Source: Erythrobacter sp. KY5
Lineage (GTDB): Bacteria > Pseudomonadota > Alphaproteobacteria > Sphingomonadales > Sphingomonadaceae
NCBI RefSeq assembly: GCF_003264115.1
Contig: NZ_CP021912.1
Span: 2,153,001-2,217,000 of the forward strand
DNA length: 64,000 nt
Reading direction: 5' to 3'
The notes beneath the pieces were generated by a model. The model was not told the DNA's origin and ran no database searches. It worked only from the letters and a program-made list of their open reading frames with translations. The position numbers and the translations under genes were made by a program. Shown here one piece after another: positions 9,199 through 18,118 of this stretch (position 1 is the first letter of the stretch; each line of letters begins with the position of its first letter).

Positions 9199-10569
9199 TC
9201 ACATGCTCTCGACAGATGCAGCCGACTGTGCAGCTGCGCCAGCGGTGCCCTTCTCAAGTTCGTTCGCGTAGGCGATCCACAGCTTGGCGATCGATTCACG
9301 GTTGCCGGTCACACGCCCGAAAGTGGTGCGCGCTTCGTCATATTTGCCGAGGCCAAGCTTCGCGATGCCAAGGCGGGTCAATGCTTCGTTCGTGTTGACG
9401 CCAGCCATCCCCAGAGCCTTCTGGTAGAACGTTTCAGCTTTACCGAACTCGTCGTAGCTTAGGAATGCGCTTCCGGCTGCGACCACGGTGCGCAAGCCAG
9501 CATCGGCAGCCATCGCATCACGCTCAAGCGCAGGAAGGTCGGCACGATCGCTCTGGATACGGCCCGTCGCTGTTTCGAGTGCTTCAGTGATGAACAGGTT
9601 GCCCGAGCTTACGATTCCCGCTGCCATGCCTTCGTCGATCACGTCCTTTACTTCACGCGGCAGACGACGGGCGTCCGCAGCTTCAACATAGTAATCGTAG
9701 TCAGAAGCTTCGGTCAGAGCGCCAACCCGGCGGCTCAGACGGAAAAGATCGAGAATCTCGGGACCCTCATAGTTGTTCAGATTGCGGGCCACATTGATCG
9801 CGTCACGCCAATTGGTCGACGAAGGATAATCGCTGATCCACATGGTCACGAAATCGTAGACAGTCGGCACGACTTGATTTTCGTAAGCAACCGTGACGCC
9901 GCGACGATACCACTGTTCGTCGACAGGCTGACCCGATGCCTTCCGATCGGCAATCGCGTCTTGCAGATAGTTGAAACCCGAGGTCAGGTCATTGTCTGCA
10001 AAAAAGCTTTCCGCCATCGCGATGCGCAGCGAAGACGCATTGATCGTGTCAGTGGTGAAGTTGTTGTCGATCGCACCCTGAAGGTAACGACGTGCCTTGG
10101 CGTAGTCGCGCGCTTCGTTCGAAAGCTGGTACGCGATGAAGTTGTAGCGGCCAGCCTGTTCAGCCGGAACCTTGCCACTCGCCAGCATGTTTTCCATGCC
10201 GAGCAGTTGCAGCGGGCGGTCCTGGAGACGGATACCTGCATTGAAGATGAGACCGCCGCCGGCGATCTTTTCGTCACTCGTGTTCAGAACGCCTGCGAGC
10301 TGCTCGAATTGAGCACGCATGCTGGTGATGTCACCGCCTTCAGCCTTCATCGCCTCATCCAGGGGGACATAAGCCGCGCGAAATGCGTCGCTGTAGCCGC
10401 CACCATCGGCCTCCTGCTCTTGATCACGATCGCGGTCCCGGTCACGGTCGCGGCGCTGAGCGCTTGCTTCTGTCGGGAACACTGCGGTTGCGATGACAGC
10501 CGTGCCAGTGGCGAGCGAGATCGCGAGGGCGAACGACGAAGCACGCTTGCGCGAAATAAGTGTAAGCAT
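9199..10569 (-). CDS. Exported helical (TPR-like) protein with an Arg-Asp repeat
   Basis: The 456-residue protein starts with a long signal peptide (SRKRASSFALAISLATG..., likely cleaved at EASA-Q). A low-complexity linker of alternating Arg-Asp follows, then about 400 residues of Ala/Leu-rich helical pairs. Segments such as AGRYNFIAYQLSNEARDYAKARRYLQGAI and NTNEALTRLGIAKLGLGKYDEARTTFGRV have tetratricopeptide character, suggesting a periplasmic scaffold. The precise role is unknown. It has its own upstream gap and ends at a strong terminator shared with the convergent gene. Confidence 0.85.
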   Translation of the reverse strand: MLTLISRKRASSFALAISLATGTAVIATAVFPTEASAQRRDRDRDRDRDQEQEADGGGYSDAFRAAYVPLDEAMKAEGGDITSMRAQFEQLAGVLNTSDEKIAGGGLIFNAGIRLQDRPLQLLGMENMLASGKVPAEQAGRYNFIAYQLSNEARDYAKARRYLQGAIDNNFTTDTINASSLRIAMAESFFADNDLTSGFNYLQDAIADRKASGQPVDEQWYRRGVTVAYENQVVPTVYDFVTMWISDYPSSTNWRDAINVARNLNNYEGPEILDLFRLSRRVGALTEASDYDYYVEAADARRLPREVKDVIDEGMAAGIVSSGNLFITEALETATGRIQSDRADLPALERDAMAADAGLRTVVAAGSAFLSYDEFGKAETFYQKALGMAGVNTNEALTRLGIAKLGLGKYDEARTTFGRVTGNRESIAKLWIAYANELEKGTAGAAAQSAASVESM

Positions 10570-10921
10570 TGGGGGGTTCCTCCAGCGAGTGATACAAACG
10601 CCGCCCGGCTTCCAGTCGTCGCGGCCTTAATGAATGTCTGCGCCGCTCATTTAGCGACGGCCTCGACATTTGCAATTCTAACTAGACGAACCGGGCTGAA
10701 TGGCGATTGAATGGATCGCACGAATAGAAAAGGGCCGCGCAACAATCGTTCAGCAGGCAGCAAGGTGACCACTACCTGCGCTGTGTTGGTCACCAAGTGT
10801 GGAAAAAGGTGCCTCTGTACGCGTTGTGTTCCGCGACACCCATGGCGAAGACGCGCCCCAGCACCTACATCCAACCACAGAACCTTTTTCCGAAAACAAC
10901 AACTAGAAACGGGCTTTCGCT
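10570..10921. other. Intergenic region upstream of gyrA (no gene seen)
   Basis: These 352 bases separate the divergent TPR-like and gyrA genes. Short open frames inside lack ribosome sites and conserved features. The only structure I see is an inverted repeat GGTGACC (10764-10770) / GGTCACC (10788-10794) with a 17-base spacer, about 130 bases before gyrA. It could be an operator or a hairpin in the leader. gyrA promoters in other bacteria respond to supercoiling, but nothing here shows that directly. Confidence 0.4.
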
Positions 10922-13723
10922 TTGAGCGACGAAACCGACATTATCGACCCTGCTTCCCCTGCCCCTGCAGACGGATATGACCGCATCGACATCGTCGATG
11001 AAATGAAGACCAGCTATCTCGATTATGCGATGAGCGTGATCGTCAGCCGCGCACTTCCTGATGTGCGCGATGGCCTTAAACCGGTCCATCGCCGCATCCT
11101 GTATGCGTCCAAGCTCGGCAACTTCGTGGCTGGCCGACCTTATGTGAAAAGCGCCAAGATCGTTGGCGACGTGATGGGCGATTTTCACCCTCACGGCGAC
11201 AGCGCGATTTATGATGCCCTAGCCCGGCTGACACAGCCATGGTCGATGCGCGTGCCGCTGATTGATGGTCAGGGCAATTTCGGATCGATGGACCCTGATC
11301 CGCCCGCATCGATGCGCTATACCGAAGCGCGCCTTGCTCGCGTGGCCGATACCTTGCTCGATGATCTCGACAAGGACACTATCGATTTCGTCGCAAACTA
11401 CGACGGCCGTAAGCAGGAGCCATCAGTGCTCCCTGCCCGCTTCCCCAACCTGCTGGTAAACGGCGCAGGTGGCATTGCGGTCGGTATGGCCACGAATGTG
11501 CCCCCGCATAATCTGGGCGAGGTGATCGACGGCTGCTTTGCCTTCATGGAAAACCCGGCGATCTCTTCGGAAGAACTGATCGAATACATTCCCGGACCCG
11601 ATTTCCCGACCGCCCCGCTGATCCTCGGAACTAGCGGAGCGAAGGCCGCCTACACCACCGGGCGCGGCTCTATCCTGATGCGGTGCCGTCACGAGATCGA
11701 GCAATTGCGAGGCGACCGCGAAAGCATCGTCTTCACCTCAATCCCGTATCAGGTCGGCAAGGCAGGCCTGGTCGAGAAAATCGCCGATGCGGCGAAGGAA
11801 AAGCGGATCGAAGGTATCTCCGACATCCGCGACGAAAGCTCGCGCACTGGCGTTCGCGTGGTCATCGACCTCAAGCGCGATGCCACCGCCGAAGTCGTGC
11901 TCAACCAGATCTGGCGCCATACGCCGGCGCAATCGAGCTTCCCGGCGAACATGCTCGCGATCCGTGGCGGTCGGCCTGAGACGTTGATGCTGCGCGACTT
12001 CATTCAGGCGTTCATCAGCTTTCGCGAAGAGGTCATCACCCGTCGCACCAAGTTTGAGCTCAACAAGGCACGCGAACGCGCGCATATCTTGCTCGGCCTC
12101 GTGGTGGCGGTTTCGAACCTTGACGAAATCGTCGCGATCATTCGCGGCGCTCCCAACCCTGCGACCGCGCGCGAGCGGCTTCTCGCAAAGGAATGGCCGA
12201 TCGGCGATATCGCGCAGTATATTCGTCTTGTAGAAGCGATCGAGCCGAGTGCAGATCAGGAGGGCGGAACGTATCGTCTTTCGACCCGCCAAGTGAAAGC
12301 AATCCTCGATCTGCGGCTCCACCGTCTCACCGCGCTCGGCCGCGATGAAATCGGCGACGAGCTCAAGGAACTCGCAGACAAGATCGAGGAGTTCCTCGCC
12401 ATTCTCGCCGACCGCGTGAAGCTTTATGAGGTGATGCGCGAGGAGCTTGAGGAAATCCGCGCCACCTATGCGACGCCGCGCGTGTCCGAGATCGCGCCGG
12501 CCTGGGATGGTCTCGAAGACGAAGACCTGATCGAACGCGACGACATGGTCGTGACGGTCACGCTCGATGGCTACATCAAGCGCACTCCCCTCTCCACCTT
12601 CCGCGCGCAAAATCGCGGCGGAAAAGGCCGCGCCGGGATGAGCACGAAGGACGAGGACGCCATCGCAGAGATGTTCGTCACCTCTACGCACAATCCGGTG
12701 CTGTTCTTCTCGACCGCTGGCAAGGTGTACCGCCTCAAGGTCTGGAAGCTGCCCGAAGGTGGCCCGACCACGCGCGGGCGTCCGATCATCAACCTGCTGC
12801 CCGCTCTCGACACGGATGAAACGATCCGCACCGTTCTGCCTCTACCTGAGGACGAGGATGAATGGGGCGCGCTTTCGGTCGTGTTTGCCACGGCCAAGGG
12901 CAATGTGCGTCGTAATTCAATGGACGCCTTCACCAACATTCCGTCAAACGGCAAGTTCGCGATGAAATTCGACGATGAGAGCGAAGACCGCCTCATCGGT
13001 GTCCGCCTTGTTGCGCCAAGTGACGACGTGATGCTCGCATCAAAGTCTGGTAAGGCAATCCGATTTGCCGCAGAAGATGTGCGCGAATTCACGTCACGCA
13101 CCTCGACCGGCGTTCGCGGTATGAAGCTCGCGAATGGCGATGAAGTCGTCTCGCTCTCCACTCTGAGCGCGACAGGCACCACCCCCGAAGAGCGCGAACA
13201 GTACATCAAGTTCGCACCGTGGAAGGGTGAGAAGGAAGGCGAACCTGAACTCGGCAGCGAACGCTACGAAGCGCTTAAGGAAAAAGAGCAGTTCATCCTT
13301 ACCGTCTGCGCCAATGGATACGGCAAGGTCTCAAGCTCCTACGAATACCGCAAGACCGGACGTGGCGGTCAGGGTGTCGTGAACATCGACAACATCGACC
13401 GCAATGGCTCGGTCGTCGCAAGTTTTGTCGTGCAGCCGGGCGAACAGCTGATGCTGGTTACCGATCAGGCCAAGCTTATCCGCATCGGACTTGAATCCCT
13501 TCGCGTAATGGGTCGCAACACCGCCGGTGTCCGCCTGTTTACGGTGGGCCAGAACGAGCACATCGTTAGCGCGGTCAAGATTGACGAGACCGAGGAACCC
13601 GAAAACGAGGCAGAAGAAGCCATTGTGGAAGAGATGGTTGAGCGTCGCGGTGGCGGCGATGAAACCACGCCTGAAACAACCCTGCACTCCGACAAGAATC
13701 TCGGCGAAGATCCGCCGGAATAG
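10922..13723 (+). CDS. gyrA: DNA gyrase subunit A
   Basis: Breakage-reunion subunit of DNA gyrase, 933 residues, starting at TTG 10922 (reads MSDETDI). The catalytic Tyr is residue 133 in MRYTEARL. The quinolone-resistance region reads [12 protein letters not shown], with Ser94 and Asp98 at the positions of E. coli Ser83 and Asp87, the unmutated susceptible-type residues. The GyrA box is present as [11 protein letters not shown], which separates it from ParC. Six C-terminal beta-pinwheel blades follow and the tail is acidic. A roughly 30-residue insert ([16 protein letters not shown] region) lies in the C-terminal domain, as in other alphaproteobacterial GyrA. Confidence 0.97.
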   Translation: MSDETDIIDPASPAPADGYDRIDIVDEMKTSYLDYAMSVIVSRALPDVRDGLKPVHRRILYASKLGNFVAGRPYVKSAKIVGDVMGDFHPHGDSAIYDALARLTQPWSMRVPLIDGQGNFGSMDPDPPASMRYTEARLARVADTLLDDLDKDTIDFVANYDGRKQEPSVLPARFPNLLVNGAGGIAVGMATNVPPHNLGEVIDGCFAFMENPAISSEELIEYIPGPDFPTAPLILGTSGAKAAYTTGRGSILMRCRHEIEQLRGDRESIVFTSIPYQVGKAGLVEKIADAAKEKRIEGISDIRDESSRTGVRVVIDLKRDATAEVVLNQIWRHTPAQSSFPANMLAIRGGRPETLMLRDFIQAFISFREEVITRRTKFELNKARERAHILLGLVVAVSNLDEIVAIIRGAPNPATARERLLAKEWPIGDIAQYIRLVEAIEPSADQEGGTYRLSTRQVKAILDLRLHRLTALGRDEIGDELKELADKIEEFLAILADRVKLYEVMREELEEIRATYATPRVSEIAPAWDGLEDEDLIERDDMVVTVTLDGYIKRTPLSTFRAQNRGGKGRAGMSTKDEDAIAEMFVTSTHNPVLFFSTAGKVYRLKVWKLPEGGPTTRGRPIINLLPALDTDETIRTVLPLPEDEDEWGALSVVFATAKGNVRRNSMDAFTNIPSNGKFAMKFDDESEDRLIGVRLVAPSDDVMLASKSGKAIRFAAEDVREFTSRTSTGVRGMKLANGDEVVSLSTLSATGTTPEEREQYIKFAPWKGEKEGEPELGSERYEALKEKEQFILTVCANGYGKVSSSYEYRKTGRGGQGVVNIDNIDRNGSVVASFVVQPGEQLMLVTDQAKLIRIGLESLRVMGRNTAGVRLFTVGQNEHIVSAVKIDETEEPENEAEEAIVEEMVERRGGGDETTPETTLHSDKNLGEDPPE

Positions 13724-13747
13724 GTATCCACCTTCAACTTGCCATGG

Positions 13748-13793
13748 CCGACCTCTCCCGTATGTTCACGAAACAGACTTTGGGAGAGGTCGG
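13748..13793 (+). promoter_or_regulatory. Perfect 12-bp inverted repeat covering the tauD-like ribosome-binding site
   Basis: CCGACCTCTCCC (13748-13759) and GGGAGAGGTCGG (13782-13793) are exact reverse complements with a 22-base loop. The right arm contains the only Shine-Dalgarno-like sequence (GGGAGAGG) of the gene that starts at 13796, so in RNA the hairpin would hide it. No T run follows, so a simple gyrA terminator is less likely. At DNA level it could also be an operator. Confidence 0.6.
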
Positions 13794-13795
13794 AC

Positions 13796-14626
13796 ATGAA
13801 GATTGAAGCATCAGGCTCCGTCTGCGGTGCACGGGTGAGCGGCGTCGACTTATCGGGAGCGCTCAGCACACAAGACATCGCAGACATTCGCGCGGCATGG
13901 CTTGAACACAAGGTGCTCGCATTCGTCGACCAGCGAATGGACGACGCTGCTCTGGAACGGTTTACCGTGGCGATGGGCGGGTTCGGCGAAGACCCGTTCT
14001 TTGATCCGATCGACGGTCACGAGCATATCGCAGCGATCAAGCGCGAGGCATATGAAACCTCCACGCTCTTCGCTGAAAACTGGCATAGCGATTGGAGTTT
14101 TCTCCCCAAGCCGCCATCGGGAACCTGCCTGCTTGCAATCGAGATCCCTCCGATGGGCGGAGACACGCTTTTCTCTGACCAGGTAGCCGCCTTCGCTGCG
14201 CTGCCGGACCAGCGGAAAGATGAACTGCGCGCGTTGAATGCGATCCATTCGGCTAGCCGCGGATATGCGCCCGACGGGGTCTATGGCGACAACGACAAGG
14301 GTCGATCAATGTCGATTCGCCCAGGCACAGCAGCGCTGGCGCGTCAGTCCCATCCGCTCATCCAGCGCCATCCCGAAACCGGCGAAGAAGCCCTTTTCTG
14401 CTCGATCAGCTACACGATAGGGATCGAAGGGATGGACGATTTGCAAGCCGCGCAGCTGATTATGGAGTTGCACCAGTGGTGCGAACAAGACCGCTTCATC
14501 TATCGGCACAAGTGGGAGCCCGGCATGCTGGTGCTTTGGGATAATCGGTGCGTCAACCACAAGGCGACCGGCGGTTACGAAGGCCACAGACGCGAGTTGC
14601 ACCGTTCGACGATAGCCGCCGTTTGA
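13796..14626 (+). CDS. TauD/TfdA-family 2-oxoglutarate/Fe(II) dioxygenase
   Basis: The 276-residue protein has the iron ligands His97 and Asp99 (WHSDWSF) and distal His255 (RCVNHKA), and the 2-oxoglutarate-binding Arg270 in ELHRST. The MGGDTLFSD stretch is typical of TauD, TfdA and AtsK relatives that hydroxylate sulfonates, phenoxyacetates or alkylsulfates. Substrate cannot be told from sequence, and there are no sulfonate transport genes nearby. The ATG at 13796 is chosen over an in-frame start at 13739 because it follows GGGAGAGG and begins with the family's MKIE(A)...GARVSGVDL. The ribosome site lies within a stable hairpin. Confidence 0.92.
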   Translation: MKIEASGSVCGARVSGVDLSGALSTQDIADIRAAWLEHKVLAFVDQRMDDAALERFTVAMGGFGEDPFFDPIDGHEHIAAIKREAYETSTLFAENWHSDWSFLPKPPSGTCLLAIEIPPMGGDTLFSDQVAAFAALPDQRKDELRALNAIHSASRGYAPDGVYGDNDKGRSMSIRPGTAALARQSHPLIQRHPETGEEALFCSISYTIGIEGMDDLQAAQLIMELHQWCEQDRFIYRHKWEPGMLVLWDNRCVNHKATGGYEGHRRELHRSTIAAV

Positions 14627-14630
14627 GCGC

Positions 14631-15281
14631 CTATCTTGCGGGATGCTCTCCGCGCAGCGTCTGCACGACGCCGGTAGCGATCATCAGCTGACCTGCGAAA
14701 TAGAGCGGCCAGATGAGGACGTCAGGAAAGGGTGCAAGATCGAAGGCCCCCTCACGGCTGAAAATGAGCCAGTCGCTCAAAACAAAGAGAACAGCTCCCA
14801 GTCCTACACGATAACGCGGAAAGCGGCTCATCCATGCGCAAGCTGCCATCAGGCCAAGTATCGCCGCGTATGCCGCGATATCCGCCCTCGAACTGAGAAG
14901 GTAAGCAACAGCCGGAACACCGATCAACAAAGCGATTGCCAGTAAGCGCTGGCTCCCGGTCGGTTTTTCACGAAGATTGCGTAGATAAAGAACGACCGCC
15001 ACCAGATGAGACGCGGCAAAGAGCGCACCGCCGATCTCGAACCATAATTCCAGCGCCATGTCGGCGATCGCAGAGAGCAAGAGTGCAATCGTCAGGATCG
15101 TCCCATCCGTGCCGGGCGCGCGACGCCATGCGTAAATTGCGAGGAATCCGACTGCCGACCCTTTCAAAAGGATCAGCCAGACACCCCCGATGGGATTGTT
15201 CCACAAGAAGTAAAAAGCGAGCGCCGAGATCACGCCTGCAAGGAGCCAGGGTCGATGATTCACCAATGCACGCTTGGACAT
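14631..15281 (-). CDS. YhhN/TMEM86-family membrane protein
   Basis: Membrane protein of 216 residues with about eight hydrophobic segments. The pattern FLAIYAWRRA, LLLSAIADMALEL, FAASHLVAVVLYL and GAVLFVLSDWLIF is that of the YhhN family, whose animal member TMEM86B is a lysoplasmalogenase. Bacterial function is not well defined. The ATG at 15281 follows AAAGGGA; the frame runs further upstream, but that lead is polar and overlaps trmFO. It is divergent from trmFO. Confidence 0.88.
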   Translation of the reverse strand: MSKRALVNHRPWLLAGVISALAFYFLWNNPIGGVWLILLKGSAVGFLAIYAWRRAPGTDGTILTIALLLSAIADMALELWFEIGGALFAASHLVAVVLYLRNLREKPTGSQRLLAIALLIGVPAVAYLLSSRADIAAYAAILGLMAACAWMSRFPRYRVGLGAVLFVLSDWLIFSREGAFDLAPFPDVLIWPLYFAGQLMIATGVVQTLRGEHPAR

Positions 15282-15339
15282 CGAGTGATCCCTTTCCCTT
15301 CTGCGGCCTTGAAGGTCAGCTAGCACAGGGCTACCTCGC

Positions 15340-16731
15340 GTGACCATGACCAAGACCACTTCGAATTACGATGTCCACATTATCGGCGGCGGGCTCGCCG
15401 GGAGCGAGGCTGCATGGCAGCTTGCCCGGCGCGGGGTGAAGGTGCGCCTCTCGGAAATGCGCGGAAGCGGGGAGATGACCCCGGCCCACCAGACCGATGG
15501 CCTTGCCGAGCTGGTATGCTCCAATTCCTTTCGTTCGGACGATGACACAAAGAACGCCGTTGGCCTCCTCCACCACGAGATGCGCGAACTTGACTCCATA
15601 ATCATGCGCGCCGGCGAGGTCGCTCGCGTGCCTGCCGGAAGCGCTATGGCGGTAGACCGGGATGTCTTCAGCGCCGAGGTCGAGAAGATACTGAGCGATC
15701 ATCCCAATGTAGAAGTTGTACGCGAACGTATCGACACCCTGCCCGATGCGGGTCTGACAATTGTCGCGACCGGCCCGCTTACGGCGCAGACGCTCGCACA
15801 GAGCATTGTCGGTGCAACAGGCGAAGAGCGCCTCGCCTTTTTCGATGCCATTGCACCGATCATTCACCGCGACAGCATCGACATGTCGAAATGCTGGATC
15901 CAGTCGCGATGGAACAAGCGCACGGAAGCTTCGAACGAGGACGGCGATTACATCAACTGCCCGATGACCAAGGAGCAGTACCTCGCCTTTCATTCAGGCC
16001 TGATGGAAGGCGAGAAAACCGAGTTCAAGGAATGGGAGAAGGACACGCCGTACTTCGACGGTTGCATGCCGATCGAAGTCATGGCCGCACGTGGAGTTGA
16101 GACCCTGCGCTATGGTCCGATGAAGGGGGTTGGTCTCGACAATCCCTACGACACGACCGAGGAGCATCCGCAGGGGCGCTGGCCTTACGCCGTGGTTCAG
16201 CTGCGCCAGGACAACAAGCTTGGTACGCTGTGGAACATGGTCGGATTTCAGACCAAGCTCAAATACGGCGCGCAGATCGAACTGTTCCGTACCATTCCTG
16301 GGCTGGAAAACGCTGAGTTTGCGCGTCTCGGCGGACTGCACCGCAACACCTTCCTGAATTCGCCCCGCGTTCTGGACCGCCAGCTGCGCCTTCGCGCTGC
16401 GCCGCATATTCGCTTTGCCGGCCAGGTCACGGGCTGCGAAGGCTATGTCGAAAGCGCCGCCATCGGGCTGGTCTCAGGAATGATGACGGCGGCGGAACTA
16501 GCCGGTCGCGATTGGCGTCCTCTGCCACCTTCGACCGCGCTAGGTGCGCTGCTCAGCCATATCACCGGTGATGCCGAGGTCGAGACGTTCCAGCCTATGA
16601 ACGTCAATTTCGGCCTTTTCCCGCCTCTTCACGAGGTCAAGAAAAAGCAGCGCAAGGAAGCGTACACCTCGCGCGCCAAATCGGATCTTCGCGATTGGCT
16701 AGAAGCGAGCGAAGAGGCCGTCCCGGCCTAG
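15340..16731 (+). CDS. trmFO: TrmFO, folate-dependent tRNA (uracil-54-C5) methyltransferase
   Basis: FAD-dependent enzyme that makes ribothymidine-54 in tRNA with methylenetetrahydrofolate as carbon source. The 463-residue product has the FAD-binding [16 protein letters not shown] near its N-terminus, then [30 protein letters not shown] and [18 protein letters not shown], all family signatures. GTG 15340 lies nine bases after AGGG; an ATG two codons later (15346) is equally possible. Its 3' end overlaps the convergent EF-hand gene by four bases. Confidence 0.95.
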   Translation: MTMTKTTSNYDVHIIGGGLAGSEAAWQLARRGVKVRLSEMRGSGEMTPAHQTDGLAELVCSNSFRSDDDTKNAVGLLHHEMRELDSIIMRAGEVARVPAGSAMAVDRDVFSAEVEKILSDHPNVEVVRERIDTLPDAGLTIVATGPLTAQTLAQSIVGATGEERLAFFDAIAPIIHRDSIDMSKCWIQSRWNKRTEASNEDGDYINCPMTKEQYLAFHSGLMEGEKTEFKEWEKDTPYFDGCMPIEVMAARGVETLRYGPMKGVGLDNPYDTTEEHPQGRWPYAVVQLRQDNKLGTLWNMVGFQTKLKYGAQIELFRTIPGLENAEFARLGGLHRNTFLNSPRVLDRQLRLRAAPHIRFAGQVTGCEGYVESAAIGLVSGMMTAAELAGRDWRPLPPSTALGALLSHITGDAEVETFQPMNVNFGLFPPLHEVKKKQRKEAYTSRAKSDLRDWLEASEEAVPA

Positions 16732-17195
16732 CAGTTGCACGATGCTCTTTGCGGCCTGCGTCGCGGAGCAGAGGTTGCGAACTCGGCTTGCGAGAGTTCG
16801 AGGTCCTTGTTCGCGTCCATTTTCTCGAACCGCTCCGAAGTCGTGACGGCCCACTCTTCAAAGGTGAGGAGGTTGTTGCCATCGACATCGAGTGCGCGGA
16901 AGGCGTCGGTGCGACTTGAGAGCATTTCCTGCCGGGTTATGATCCGGTCACGGTTGCGGTCGTAACGGAAAAACCGCCGTTCTTCCCGAGTGAGGTCGCT
17001 TGCCTCGGGCGGTGCAGGACCGACCATGTCGCCGGGGTTGCTTTCGGGAAGTTCGTTTGGATCCGCCTCTGCCAGTTCCTCGGGCTCCGGCGGGGGCGGC
17101 GCATAAAGCTCAACCTGAGCACGACCCTGCCACCAGAACACTCCGACCCCGGCAAGGATCAGCCCGACGAAAACTCCAAGAACTGTTTGACGCAT
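16728..17195 (-). CDS. Membrane-anchored EF-hand protein
   Basis: From ATG 17195 a 155-residue protein with one N-terminal membrane segment ([19 protein letters not shown]), a Pro/Glu-rich linker and three EF-hand-like calcium loops: [24 protein letters not shown] and [12 protein letters not shown]. The topology puts the calcium-binding part in the periplasm. Such proteins may act as calcium sensors or buffers; no partner is evident. An in-frame start 39 bases upstream would only lengthen the n-region. Confidence 0.85.
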   Translation of the reverse strand: MRQTVLGVFVGLILAGVGVFWWQGRAQVELYAPPPPEPEELAEADPNELPESNPGDMVGPAPPEASDLTREERRFFRYDRNRDRIITRQEMLSSRTDAFRALDVDGNNLLTFEEWAVTTSERFEKMDANKDLELSQAEFATSAPRRRPQRASCNC

Positions 17196-17238
17196 TGCGA
17201 ACCCCACGACCGATAAGTGTCGAAGGGATAACACATAA

Positions 17239-17901
17239 TCATCGACCGAGCATAGCGGCTCTGAGCACAGTGAGTGCCGCGCCGCGACCTTCCATCAGCG
17301 GGCGCCCGCCTCTCCGGATCGATCGTTCGGCGAGAGCGGAAAGGATTCGCAGCCCTTTGAGAGAGCCGGGAAAGTTCACGCGGGAATGCGCTTCAGCCGA
17401 CGCCTGCTGAAGAAGGACCGCCCGTTCTTCGGGATTGCTGATGTTCACAGCTGCGTCCGCGAGGGCCCAGCGGATCATGCCGCCCGCCACATTTCGGGCG
17501 TCATCGGTGTCGAGCCCGGCCATCTGCGCAAGCGCTTGGGCGGGTCGAGCCCGGTTGGTCGCAAATTCGAGAGCTGCGGCAGAATCGAGAGTTTCTCCGA
17601 GCATGATCTCCCACGCATCGACGAGAGCAGAAAGCGCGGCTTCGTGACCGGTCCAATGATCGCCAATTCCATCAAGAACAACGTCACCTTGCGGACGCTC
17701 CTCACGCGGTTTGGCCAGCATCTCGCGCCACCATGCGAGCCGCATCTGTCCGAGCATCGGCTCATTTGTTGCCGCAACAATGCGAGCAAGACGCGCATCT
17801 AATTCAAGGAACACGGTTAACGGCGCACGCATCGCTGGCGCCGTATGGGCCATCGCAAGTTGCGCTTCGGCAGGTAAGTTTTCAGTCGTCTCAGCGTTCA
17901 T
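17239..17901 (-). CDS. Squalene/phytoene synthase-family protein (possibly non-catalytic, NDUFAF6-like)
   Basis: A 220-residue all-helical protein with MLGQMRLAWWREML, close to the I-R-L-x-W-W-R-E signature shared by phytoene synthases and the complex I assembly factor NDUFAF6. The Asp-rich motifs that bind diphosphate-magnesium in true synthases are not visible, and the protein is shorter than the usual 280-300 residues. A catalytic role in carotenoid synthesis is therefore doubtful. No carotenoid genes adjoin it. ATG 17901 is chosen over an upstream in-frame start at 17940. Confidence 0.72.
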   Translation of the reverse strand: MNAETTENLPAEAQLAMAHTAPAMRAPLTVFLELDARLARIVAATNEPMLGQMRLAWWREMLAKPREERPQGDVVLDGIGDHWTGHEAALSALVDAWEIMLGETLDSAAALEFATNRARPAQALAQMAGLDTDDARNVAGGMIRWALADAAVNISNPEERAVLLQQASAEAHSRVNFPGSLKGLRILSALAERSIRRGGRPLMEGRGAALTVLRAAMLGR

Positions 17902-18118
17902 TTGAGGCGCTGCTAGGCGCAGTTTCGTGGCGATTGTCAAGCGCCGACAAAGCCCCGACCGGGGTCACCGATTTGGGTTAAACCTCCCGGGTGGAATTAG
18001 GTTTCGATTAACCACGCCGCTTGGGAAAGCGATTACCACCCTTAGGCTATATCCGAAGGCAGATATCAGAAATCCCGCACTATTCCCGTGCTCGATTGAC
18101 CTGAAGGATGTGCAACCC

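Noticed and set aside
11738..12691. A 317-codon frame antisense to gyrA
   Set aside because: Shadow of the conserved gyrA reading frame.
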